DNA of 22,031 nt from an uncultured Clostridia bacterium (lineage in GTDB: Bacteria; Bacillota; Clostridia; TANB77; CAG-508). The stretch's first letter is position 1. Every line of letters starts with the position of its first letter. Below, one piece after another: positions 15,248 through 21,949 of this stretch. Position numbers and translations under genes: made by a program. The notes below the pieces were generated by a model. The model was given only the letters and a program-made list of their open reading frames with translations, had not been told where the DNA came from and ran no database searches. The stretch spans positions 1-22,031 of the forward strand of contig CAQRYF010000025.1 in assembly GCA_948875265.1 (NCBI GenBank), read 5' to 3'.

Positions 15248-15769
15248 TTATATATTCATTAATACGTTTTCACATTTCCTATAATCTGGTTGATATTTTT
15301 CTAACATATTAAAAAATCCTTTTGAATGTGTTTTATATTTTAGATGACAATATTGATGTAATACAATATAATCTATAACTTTTCTATTATATTTAATAAT
15401 TTCAGGATTTATTGTTATTTTTCTGTCTTTACACATTCCTAATGTTTTCATTTTCTTTATTTCATATTCTTCTGGTGCAAATCCTAACATTATTCTTGTT
15501 TTCTCCATTGCTCTTTCTATTTCAACTATTGCAATTTGTTCATACATTTTTTCAATAGCCAAATCTAGAATCTCTTTATTAGATATTTTTTTATATTTAT
15601 TAGGTAGTGATATTTTTATAGTTTTATCTTCAACATCTAGCTCTGTAATTTTTATATTTTTATATATAATCTTCACTCTATAATCAATGCCTAGTACTGG
15701 TACTGGATGTCTCTCAATACTTTTATCTACCGCTGTTTTTACATTTACTTTTCTTTTTACTATATTCAT
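15248..15769 (-). CDS. YgjP/DUF45-like predicted metallopeptidase with HQYCH in place of HExxH
   Basis: The 173-residue product resembles YgjP-like zinc peptidases. A beta-rich N-terminal half contains RHPVPVLGIDYRVKI; the C-terminal half contains KITINPEII and IDYIVLHQYCHLKYKTHSKG followed by FFNMLEKYQPDYRKCE. The usual motif there is HExxH, with a third ligand in the HSKxF box. Here the catalytic glutamate is glutamine (codon CAA), so zinc could still be bound but hydrolysis should be impaired, unless the sequence is in error. I chose the ATG at 15769 because AAGGAG lies upstream; the longer frame, starting TTG at 15868, overlaps the promoter itself. It is monocistronic, divergent from dapA, with a repeat-rich leader. 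Confidence 0.8.
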   Translation of the reverse strand: MNIVKRKVNVKTAVDKSIERHPVPVLGIDYRVKIIYKNIKITELDVEDKTIKISLPNKYKKISNKEILDLAIEKMYEQIAIVEIERAMEKTRIMLGFAPEEYEIKKMKTLGMCKDRKITINPEIIKYNRKVIDYIVLHQYCHLKYKTHSKGFFNMLEKYQPDYRKCENVLMNI

Positions 15770-15793
15770 TATTATCACTCCTTGTTTGTTTCT

Positions 15794-15826
15794 GTTCGAA
15801 TTTTCGTTCTTCGAATTGTTGTTCGG
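15794..15826 (-). promoter_or_regulatory. Operator-like TTCGAA repeats in the leader of the YgjP-like gene
   Basis: Two TTCGAA palindromes (15795-15800 and 15810-15815) are spaced 15 bases apart, with a further GTTCGG at 15821-15826. On the minus strand, CGAACAACAATTCG has one mismatch to the Gram-positive LexA box pattern CGAAC-N4-GTTCG. They sit just downstream of the promoter, so repressor binding is plausible. Confidence 0.4.
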
Positions 15827-15839
15827 TTTTGTTGTTCTT

Positions 15840-15868
15840 ATTTTATATTCTATTTTATTTTTTGTCAA
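15840..15868 (-). promoter_or_regulatory. Promoter of the YgjP-like gene
   Basis: TTGACA (15863-15868) and TAAAAT (15840-15845) on the minus strand have the ideal 17-base spacing. Confidence 0.75.
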
Positions 15869-15941
15869 TACTTTTTTTAAATTTATTTTATTTTTTTATT
15901 TCCTTTTCTATTTTTTTATAATATAATTTCTATATAGCAAT

Positions 15942-15961
15942 ATAAATGTAATTACATTTAT
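15942..15961. promoter_or_regulatory. 20-bp perfect palindrome upstream of dapA
   Basis: ATAAATGTAATTACATTTAT is a perfect palindrome, 16 bases upstream of the dapA AGGAG. TATAAT-like boxes lie 15-25 bases before it, so it would overlap the early transcribed region. This fits an operator for a regulator of lysine/diaminopimelate synthesis (inference). No riboswitch-sized leader is present. Confidence 0.6.
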
Positions 15962-15992
15962 GTACATATACTCTTTTAGGAGTGATATATTT

Positions 15993-16874
15993 ATGAAAAA
16001 AATCTTATTTAAAGGCTGTGGTACAGCTATTAGTACACCTTTTGATGAAAATGGTGTTAATCTAAAAGAATTTGAAAAATTAGTCGAATTTCAAATTAAA
16101 AATAATGTAGATGCTATTATCGTTTGCGGGACAACTGGTGAAGCTTCTACTATGACTACAGAAGAAAAGATTGCTACTATAAAATGTGCAGTAAAAACTT
16201 CAAATGGAAGAGTTCCTATTATTGCAGGTACTGGTGGAAATAATACAAAACAAGTAATAGAATACTCGAAAACAGTTGAAACTTTAGGAGTAGATGGGCT
16301 TTTAGTAGTCACTCCATATTACAATAAGTGTACTCAAGATGGATTAATACAACACTATAAAGAAATTTCAAAAAATGTTTCTTTACCTATTATTTTATAT
16401 AGTGTACCTAGTAGAACAGGTGTAAATATTGAGCCTAAAACATGTTTAGAACTTTCAAAAATAGAAAATATTGTTGCAATAAAAGAAGCTAGTGGTAATT
16501 TATCTCAAGTCGCTGAAATTGCTCATCTATGTGGTGATAATCTGCATATTTATTCTGGAAATGATGATCAAGTCTTACCTGTATTATCTCTTGGAGGAAT
16601 TGGTGTTATTTCTGTATTATCAAATGTGATGCCTAAATATACTCATGATATGGTATATAATTTCTTAAATGGAAATATTAATGTTGCAGCAAAAATGCAA
16701 CTAGAGGCAATACCTTTAATAAATGCTCTATTTAGCGAGGTCAATCCTATTCCAGTAAAAGCAGCTCTGAATATTTTAGGATTTAATTATGGAATACCTA
16801 GATTACCTCTTACCAAAATGAGTGATAAAAAGGAAAAAATATTAAAAGAAGAATTGTTAAAATTAATTAACTAA
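15993..16874 (+). CDS. dapA: 4-hydroxy-tetrahydrodipicolinate synthase
   Basis: DapA condenses pyruvate with aspartate-4-semialdehyde, the first committed step towards diaminopimelate and lysine. The 293-residue length is typical. Visible features are the pyruvate/substrate loop GTTGEASTMT, the catalytic tyrosine in YSVPSRTG (Y136) and the Schiff-base lysine in VAIKEASGN (K164), followed by YSGNDDQVLP. The ATG at 15993 is chosen because AGGAG (15978-15982) lies ten bases upstream; the open frame to 15960 overlaps the palindromic operator. It is the first gene of a dapA-dapB unit on the plus strand, divergent from the YgjP-like gene. Confidence 0.98.
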   Translation: MKKILFKGCGTAISTPFDENGVNLKEFEKLVEFQIKNNVDAIIVCGTTGEASTMTTEEKIATIKCAVKTSNGRVPIIAGTGGNNTKQVIEYSKTVETLGVDGLLVVTPYYNKCTQDGLIQHYKEISKNVSLPIILYSVPSRTGVNIEPKTCLELSKIENIVAIKEASGNLSQVAEIAHLCGDNLHIYSGNDDQVLPVLSLGGIGVISVLSNVMPKYTHDMVYNFLNGNINVAAKMQLEAIPLINALFSEVNPIPVKAALNILGFNYGIPRLPLTKMSDKKEKILKEELLKLIN

Positions 16875-16915
16875 ATTATAAAAAAGTATTTATTGTAGAA
16901 AGGAATGTAGTATTT

Positions 16916-17671
16916 ATGTTAGAAGTAATGGTTAATGGATGTAATGGAAAAATGGGGCAAATTGTTTGTGATTTAGTAGAACAAAATGAAAATTTAATAT
17001 TAAAATCTGGATTTGATAAACAAGTTACTGGAGAATTTGTATTTCCTGTATTTAATAAAATTGAAGATATAACAGAAAAACCTGATGTTATAATTGATTT
17101 TTCTGTTCCAATTGCCACTTTAAACATTTTAGAATATGCCGCTAAAAATAAAGTGCCAATTGTTATAGCAACTACTGGTTTTTCAGAAGATGAAGAAAAA
17201 ATTATATTAGAATATAGTAAACAAATTCCTATATTTAAATCAGCAAATATGTCTTATGATATAATGATTATGAAAAAGATACTTCAATTGCTTGCTCCAT
17301 TATTAAAAGATACAGATATAGAAATAACAGAAACACATCATAATAGAAAAATCGATAGTCCAAGTGGAACTGCTCAAATGCTTGCAAATTCAATAAATGA
17401 GTCTCTTGGAAATATTCTTCATTGTGAATATAATAGGAATAATAAACGTGAAAAAAGAGATAAAAATGAAATTGGAATGACTTCGATTAGAGGTGGCAAT
17501 ATTGTTGGAGAACATACTGTTCAATTTTTTGGAGAATTTGAAACTTTTGAAATAAAACATACTTCATATTCTAGAAATGTATTTGCAGATGGTGCCATAA
17601 AAGCAGCAGAGTTTATTATAAAGCAAGAAAACGGATTATATAATATGGAAGATATGTTTGATACAAAATAA
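16916..17671 (+). CDS. dapB: 4-hydroxy-tetrahydrodipicolinate reductase
   Basis: DapB reduces the DapA product with NAD(P)H, the next step of the diaminopimelate/lysine pathway. The dinucleotide-binding motif is VNGCNGKMGQ near the N-terminus, followed by ATTGFS and the family signature ETHHNRKIDSPSGTA (H141-H142, K145). The 251 residues match the usual length of 240-270. AAAGGAA lies before the ATG; the start could also be the ATG four codons later, since the conserved part begins there. It follows dapA by 41 bases with no terminator between, so the two are co-transcribed, ending at a shared bidirectional terminator. Confidence 0.98.
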   Translation: MLEVMVNGCNGKMGQIVCDLVEQNENLILKSGFDKQVTGEFVFPVFNKIEDITEKPDVIIDFSVPIATLNILEYAAKNKVPIVIATTGFSEDEEKIILEYSKQIPIFKSANMSYDIMIMKKILQLLAPLLKDTDIEITETHHNRKIDSPSGTAQMLANSINESLGNILHCEYNRNNKREKRDKNEIGMTSIRGGNIVGEHTVQFFGEFETFEIKHTSYSRNVFADGAIKAAEFIIKQENGLYNMEDMFDTK

Positions 17672-17680
17672 TTATAATAG

Positions 17681-17733
17681 AAAATAGTAAGCTATAATGT
17701 AAAGTTCAAACTTTTATTATAACTTACTATTTT
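17681..17733. terminator. Bidirectional terminator between dapB and rplS
   Basis: A long stem pairs AAAATAGTAAG (17681-17691) and TATAAT (17693-17698) with ATTATA (17716-17721) and CTTACTATTTT (17723-17733), with one mismatch. T-rich tracts are present on both sides. It separates the convergent dapAB and ylxM-rplS units. Confidence 0.85.
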
Positions 17734-17741
17734 TATATTTA

Positions 17742-18272
17742 TTATTCTGCTTTTTTATCTTCTACTTTTTCTTCTTTAGCTGGTTCTTCTGCTTTAACTT
17801 CTTCTGTTACTACAGCTTCTGTTTCAGCAACTGGTGTTTCTACTGGAGCAGCTTCAGCAACTACTTCTTCAGCTACTGGTTCTTCTACTAAATCTTCTTT
17901 GATTATAATTTCTCTATCTTCAATTCTAGCTCCAATTTTTTCTTTAGTCTTAGCAGCTTTACCAACTCTGTCTCTTAAGTAGAATAATTTAGCTCTTCTT
18001 GCTTTACCTACTCTTACTAATTCTACTTTTTCAACTAATGGTGAATGTACTAAGAATGTTTTTTCTACACCTACACCGTAAGAAATTTTTCTAACTGTAA
18101 ATGTTTGGTTAACTCCTCCACCTTGTACTTTTATTATTATTCCTTCAAATACTTGGATTCTTTCTTTATTTCCTTCTTTGATTCTTACGTGTACTTTTAC
18201 TGTATTACCAACTTTTAATTCTGGTATTTTATTTTTTAATTGTTCATGTTCAATAGATTTTATAATATCCAT
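17742..18272 (-). CDS. rplS: 50S ribosomal protein L19 with a long acidic C-terminal tail
   Basis: L19 sits at the interface of the two ribosomal subunits. Residues 1-115 are a standard L19: MDIIKSIEHEQLKNKIPEL, then GNTVKVHVRIKEGNKERIQVFEG and GVGVEKTFLVHSP, ending near AKLFYLRDRVGKAAK. Most bacterial L19 proteins end there (about 115 residues). This one continues for roughly 60 residues rich in Glu, Val, Ala, Pro and Lys, without aromatic residues; such a tail should be disordered. There is no frameshift at the junction. The start at 18272 follows AGGAGG; an upstream ATG at 18329 lacks a ribosome binding site. It is the last gene of the operon and ends before a strong terminator. Confidence 0.95.
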   Translation of the reverse strand: MDIIKSIEHEQLKNKIPELKVGNTVKVHVRIKEGNKERIQVFEGIIIKVQGGGVNQTFTVRKISYGVGVEKTFLVHSPLVEKVELVRVGKARRAKLFYLRDRVGKAAKTKEKIGARIEDREIIIKEDLVEEPVAEEVVAEAAPVETPVAETEAVVTEEVKAEEPAKEEKVEDKKAE

Positions 18273-18341
18273 TTTAGAATTTCCTCCTTCTTTCTTTTTT
18301 ACATGAGCGGTGCTAAAAAAGCACTTCATTTTGACAGTCTC
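18273..18341 (-). promoter_or_regulatory. Short trmD-rplS spacer with hairpin, possible L19 leader element
   Basis: The 69-base spacer contains a GTGCT-TTTTT-AGCAC hairpin (18310-18324) upstream of the AGGAGG of rplS. L19 genes of Firmicutes can carry a cis-regulatory leader; I cannot confirm that this one matches the known structure. No T-run typical of a terminator follows. Confidence 0.35.
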
Positions 18342-19008
18342 TTACTTTATAAGTAAGTCTGGTCTTTTCTTTTTCGTTATTTCTAAAGATTTTTGCTTTC
18401 TCCATTTGTCTATATTTTCATGGTGACCGAGACAATAATACTTCTGGGACTTTTTCTCCCTCAAATATTTCTGGTCTTGTATATTGTGGATATTCTAGAA
18501 GTCCGTTTGAAAAACTTTCTTCTTTTATAGAGTCTTTCGTTAAAACTCCTTCTACATATCTGCTGACACTATCTATTAATACCATTGCAGGAATTTCCCC
18601 ACCAGTTAACACATAGTCTCCTATAGATATTTCTTCATCTACAATTTTATCAAGAACTCTTTGATCTATTCCCTCGTAATGTCCACAAAGTATAACTAAA
18701 TGTTCTTGTTTAGCTAAATCTTCTACCTTTCTCTGATTTAATGTTTTTCCTTGTGGTGACATGTATATTACTTTTGCTTTATCTGTTTTTACAGATTTAT
18801 AAGCTTCATATACCACATCTGGCATCATTACCATACCAGCTCCACCACCATATGGAGTATCATCAACTTTTTTGTGTTTGTTTTTTGAAAACTCTCTGAT
18901 ATTAGTGATTTTTATATCAATTAATTGTTTTCGCGTTGCTCTTCCTATAATACTTTGTTTGATTGGTTCAAACATTTCTGGAAAAAGTGTTAACACATCA
19001 AATTTCAT
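18342..19008 (-). CDS. trmD: tRNA (guanine37-N1)-methyltransferase TrmD, with a +1 frameshift at CGG
   Basis: TrmD makes m1G37 in tRNAs for Leu (CUN), Pro (CCN) and, in E. coli, Arg (CGG), and thereby prevents +1 frameshifting. The knotted SAM-binding region is clear: FDVLTLFPEMFEPIKQSIIG, YGGGAGMVM, LCGHYEGIDQR and SIGDYVLTGGE. In the zero frame the protein ends at LLSRSP (stop at 18418) because of CGG at 18427-18429. Dropping one C gives VLLSGHHENIDKWRKQKSLE and a KKKRPDLL end with a stop at 18342, a 221-residue protein with the family C-terminus. The ATG at 19008 follows GGAGG by five bases. It lies between rimM and rplS in the conserved operon. Confidence 0.93.
18427..18429 (-). other. 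Frameshift site in trmD: in-frame CGG before a conserved Gly
   Basis: The zero frame reads TTG TCT CGG TCA CCA TGA, stopping two codons after the CGG. Skipping the C gives TCT GGT CAC CAT, the expected LLSGHH. Confidence 0.85.
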
Positions 19009-19020
19009 TTTTTCCTCCAT

Positions 19021-19527
19021 TTATATTAAACCTTTTATTAAATGAACTGTTATTCTTCTTTCTTCAAGACTAATTTCTTTTATAACATCTGGTATCCCAG
19101 GTAAAAGAATTTGTTTTCCTAGTTCATCTTTTACTTCATATATATCATTACTTCCAGTATTAAAAATATCTTTTAAAGTTCCAAGTAAAACTCCCTCATC
19201 AGTATATACGTCTAATCCAATTAAATCTACTATATAATAAGTTCCTTCTTCTAGAGGTTCCTCATCATTTCTATCAACTAATAAATAGCTTTCACGTAGC
19301 AAATTGGCATCTTCTGGATTTTCTATACCTTTGAATTTGATTAATACCATATTTTTATGATACTTTACTTCTTCTATTTCATATTCCTTTTTAACCTTAT
19401 TATTTTTGATATATACTTTTTTTAATCTGTCAAATCTATTAATATCATCTGTAAAAGGTTTAACTTTTACCATTCCCTTTATTCCAAATGTATTTACTAT
19501 TTGACCTATTTCAAGATATTTTGTCAT
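19021..19527 (-). CDS. rimM: Ribosome maturation factor RimM
   Basis: RimM binds S19 in the 30S head and helps assembly and 16S rRNA processing. The 168-residue protein has the N-terminal RimM beta-barrel (LEIGQIVNTFGIKGMVKVKP, then FTDDINRF) and the C-terminal PRC-barrel half (YYIVDLIGLDVYTDEGVLLG, then LLPGIPDVIKEI). The start at 19527 is preferred because GGAG lies six bases upstream; the alternative ATG at 19539 overlaps the khpA stop. The gene ends 12 bases before trmD and is co-transcribed with it. It is intact, without CGG. Confidence 0.97.
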   Translation of the reverse strand: MTKYLEIGQIVNTFGIKGMVKVKPFTDDINRFDRLKKVYIKNNKVKKEYEIEEVKYHKNMVLIKFKGIENPEDANLLRESYLLVDRNDEEPLEEGTYYIVDLIGLDVYTDEGVLLGTLKDIFNTGSNDIYEVKDELGKQILLPGIPDVIKEISLEERRITVHLIKGLI

Positions 19528-19538
19528 ATATAACTCCA

Positions 19539-19769
19539 TTATCCTATAAATTCGACTGAAACTTTTTTATGTTCTTTATTAGCAACAGCCTTTACAACGG
19601 TTCTAATAGATTTTGCAAGTCTACCTTGTTTTCCAATAATTTTGCCCATATCACTATCAGCTACTTTTACTTCAAATATTATAGACTTCTCACCATTTAC
19701 TTCTTTTATTTCAACAGCATCTTTGTCATCTACTAGGTTTAAAATGATTATTTCTAGTATATCTTTCAT
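19539..19769 (-). CDS. khpA: KH-domain RNA-binding protein KhpA (YlqC family)
   Basis: This small RNA chaperone-like protein is encoded between rpsP and rimM in most Firmicutes. In several species it partners with KhpB (Jag/EloR) to bind many transcripts and affect cell elongation. The 76 residues are a single KH domain with the loop GKIIGKQGR (residues 42-50), flanked by FEVKVADSDM and a basic helix SIRTVVKAVANKEHKK. GGAGG precedes the ATG. The downstream rimM ribosome binding site overlaps its stop, indicating tight coupling. Confidence 0.97.
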   Translation of the reverse strand: MKDILEIIILNLVDDKDAVEIKEVNGEKSIIFEVKVADSDMGKIIGKQGRLAKSIRTVVKAVANKEHKKVSVEFIG

Positions 19770-19790
19770 TTTTGTTCCTCCGCCTTGTTA

Positions 19791-20024
19791 CTAGTTAGCT
19801 TTTTCAATTAAAGCTTTAACTGTATCTGTTGGTTTTGCACCATTTTTAATCCATTTTTCAACTTTTTCTTTATCTAAAACTATTGTAGCTGGTTCTGTCA
19901 TTGGATTATATGTTCCAAGTTGTTCTATTATTTTACCATCTCTTGGACATCTTGAATCCGCAACTACTATATGATAAAATGGAGCTTTTTTCTTTCCTTG
20001 TCTTTGTAATCTTATTTTTACCAT
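19791..20024 (-). CDS. rpsP: 30S ribosomal protein S16
   Basis: S16 is an assembly protein of the 30S body. The 77-residue sequence begins MVKIRLQRQGKKKAPFYHIV, with VADSRCPRDGKIIEQLGTYNP, all family hallmarks. AGGAGGTG lies six bases before the ATG at 20024; an upstream GTG at 20033 falls inside that site and is rejected. The C-terminus, KWIKNGAKPTDTVKALIEKA, is standard. It follows ffh after a repeat-bearing spacer and precedes khpA. Confidence 0.98.
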   Translation of the reverse strand: MVKIRLQRQGKKKAPFYHIVVADSRCPRDGKIIEQLGTYNPMTEPATIVLDKEKVEKWIKNGAKPTDTVKALIEKAN

Positions 20025-20045
20025 TAATTTCACCTCCTAAGAAAC

Positions 20046-20094
20046 AGGGATTTAGGGACGTTCCTTTTCTCCCTTTATTAAGGGATTTAGGGAC
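20046..20094. repeat. Direct repeat in the ffh-rpsP spacer
   Basis: AGGGATTTAGGGAC occurs twice in the same direction (20046-20059 and 20081-20094), each followed by a short CC-containing half (GTTCC, ACTCC). The AGGGAC core recalls the 7282-7396 repeat pair. It lies 22 bases upstream of the rpsP start. Confidence 0.7.
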
Positions 20095-20160
20095 ACTCCT
20101 AAAATAACCTTTATATATTTATAAATTTAAAAATTTAATAACTAATTTAATATTGTAAGA

Positions 20161-21514
20161 TTAGAACTTCATATTTCTTAATGTATTTTCATCAATTCCA
20201 TTTAACATCTTTTTCATTCCACCTTTGTTGCTTTGCATTTTCTTCATCATTTTTTGTGTCATTTCAAAAGATTTTATAAACTTATTGATGTCTGATACTT
20301 GTGTTCCACTACCTTTTGCAATACGTTGCCTTCTACTTGCATTTAAAAGTCTTGTATTCCTTTTTTCTGCTTTTGTCATTGAACATATTATTGCTTCTAT
20401 TTTTACAAATTCCTTATCATCTACTTTTAAGTCTTTTATTTGATTCATTCCTGGTATCATTTTAAGTAATGATGAAAAAGAACCCATCTTTTTAACTTGT
20501 CTTAGCTGTAATAAATAATCATCTAAATCTAGTTCTTTTTTTCTTAGTTGCTTTTCTAATTTTTCTGCTTGTTCTAAATCAAATGATTCCTCAGCTTTTT
20601 CTATTACAGATAAGATGTCTCCCATACCAAGTATTCTTCCTGCCATTCTGTCTGGGTGAAATACTTCTATATCACTTAACTTTTCACCAGTTGCTGCAAA
20701 TTTTATTGGTCTTCCAGTTACTTTTTTTACTGAAAGTGCTGCACCACCACGAGTATCACCATCTAGTTTTGTTAATACTACTCCATCAATTCCTAAAGCT
20801 TCATTAAACTTTTCTGATACATTTACTGCATCTTGACCAGTCATACTATCTACTACAAGTAATATTTCATGTGGTTTGATATTAGCTTTTAGATTTTTTA
20901 ATTCATCCATTAAAGCTTCATCTATATGTAATCTACCTGCTGTATCCAGAATAACAACATCATTTAACTTAGACATAGCTGTTGACATTGCTTGCCTTGC
21001 TATATGTACTACATCTTTTGATGTCTCATTACTAAATACTGGTATATTTAATTGTGCTCCAACAACTTGTAATTGTTTAATAGCTGCAGGTCTATAGATA
21101 TCACAAGCAACTAGCAAAGGCTTTTTGCCTTGTTTTCTAAGTAAGTTTGCAAGTTTTCCTGCTGTTGTTGTTTTTCCTGAACCTTGAAGTCCAACTAGCA
21201 TAATTACTGTTGGTGGATTTGGAGTAAAACTAATATTACTTTCTGTTCCTCCGAAGTAATTCTACTAATTCATCTTTTACTATTTTTACAACTTGTTGTC
21301 CTGGTGTTAGTGATTTTAAAACATCTTGACCAAGTGCTTTTTCTTGAATGGTAGAAATGAATTCTTTAACTATTTTATAGTTAACATCAGCTTCTAATAA
21401 TGCAAGTTTAACCTCTCTTAACATATCTTTTAAATCTGATTCTGTTATTCTTGCTTTTCCTCTAATTTTTCTTGTTATTTCTTGTAATCTAGAAGATAAT
21501 CCTTCAAAAGCCAT
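20161..21514 (-). CDS. ffh: Signal recognition particle GTPase Ffh, with a +1 frameshift at CGG
   Basis: Ffh binds SRP RNA and signal sequences and delivers nascent membrane proteins to FtsY. The N domain starts MAFEGLSSRLQEITRKIRGK. The zero frame breaks at CGG (21251-21253) after VKDELVELL and stops at 21236. Skipping one C gives ELLGGTESNISFTPNPPTVI and then the G domain: GLQGSGKTTTAGKLA (G1), DTAGRLHID (G3) and TKLDGDTRGG (G4). The methionine-rich M domain follows (SLLKMIPGMNQ; MTQKMMKKMQSNKGGMKKML). The joined protein has 450 residues, the normal length, and Ffh is essential in most bacteria, so a dead gene is unlikely. Its start lies 24 bases after ylxM, with GGGAGTG upstream. Confidence 0.95.
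21251..21253 (-). other. Frameshift site in ffh: in-frame CGG before the conserved Gly-Gly
   Basis: The zero frame reads TTA CTT CGG AGG AAC and stops four codons after the CGG. Skipping the C gives TTA CTT GGA GGA ACA, the conserved LLGGT between the N and G domains. Confidence 0.85.
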
Positions 21515-21538
21515 AATTTCACTCCCATTCTTTATTTT

Positions 21539-21886
21539 TTATACTAAGCAGTTTAGCTCTTTTTTGATGCTTTCTAATACGTTCGAAATTTGTTTATCTG
21601 AATAGTTCTTTTGTATTTTTGTTAATTCTGATAAAACTTTTTCGATTTTCTTTTCTTGATTTAACGTCCTTTTCATAAACATTAGCTTTTCTTCGTATTC
21701 GAAAAGTTTTTTCTCCCCTTTCTTTATAATGTCTCTAACGGCCTGTCTTGTTATATTATTATTTTCTGCAATTTCTGATAATGACAAGTCATTATTGTAG
21801 TAGTCATCTATGAATTCAAATTGTTTTTCAGTTAAAAGCTTACCATACATTTGGCATAATATGCTTATTTCAACTTTTTTTTCCAT
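21539..21886 (-). CDS. ylxM: YlxM-family DNA-binding/SRP-associated protein
   Basis: YlxM (UPF0122) is encoded directly upstream of ffh in Firmicutes and Mollicutes and is thought to act in SRP function or regulation. The 115-residue protein begins MEKKVEISILCQMYGKLLTE, followed by the helix-turn-helix typical of the family, LSLSEIAENNNITRQAVRDI, and a charged coiled-coil-like C-terminal half. AAAGGAGTAG precedes the ATG. It is the first gene of the ylxM-ffh-rpsP-khpA-rimM-trmD-rplS unit and follows a good promoter. No CGG is present. Confidence 0.95.
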   Translation of the reverse strand: MEKKVEISILCQMYGKLLTEKQFEFIDDYYNNDLSLSEIAENNNITRQAVRDIIKKGEKKLFEYEEKLMFMKRTLNQEKKIEKVLSELTKIQKNYSDKQISNVLESIKKELNCLV

Positions 21887-21920
21887 ATAAACTACTCCTT
21901 TATTTTTGTAATGCTAATAT

Positions 21921-21949
21921 ACTTTACACTATTTTTATTGATTTGTCAA
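21921..21949 (-). promoter_or_regulatory. Promoter of the ylxM-ffh operon
   Basis: On the minus strand TTGACA (21944-21949) and TAAAGT (21921-21926) have 17-base spacing; an overlapping TATATT is an alternative -10. It lies about 35 bases upstream of the ylxM start. The remaining 80 bases to the window end hold no visible gene. Confidence 0.7.

Noticed and set aside
15869..15992. Lysine riboswitch or T-box before dapA
   Set aside because: The leader is far too short and lacks the conserved T-box or L-box sequences.
21240..21256. prfB-like internal ribosome-binding stimulator at the ffh frameshift site
   Set aside because: The GGAGG here lies at and after the shift site, not a few bases upstream, and the trmD and pilin sites have no such element.
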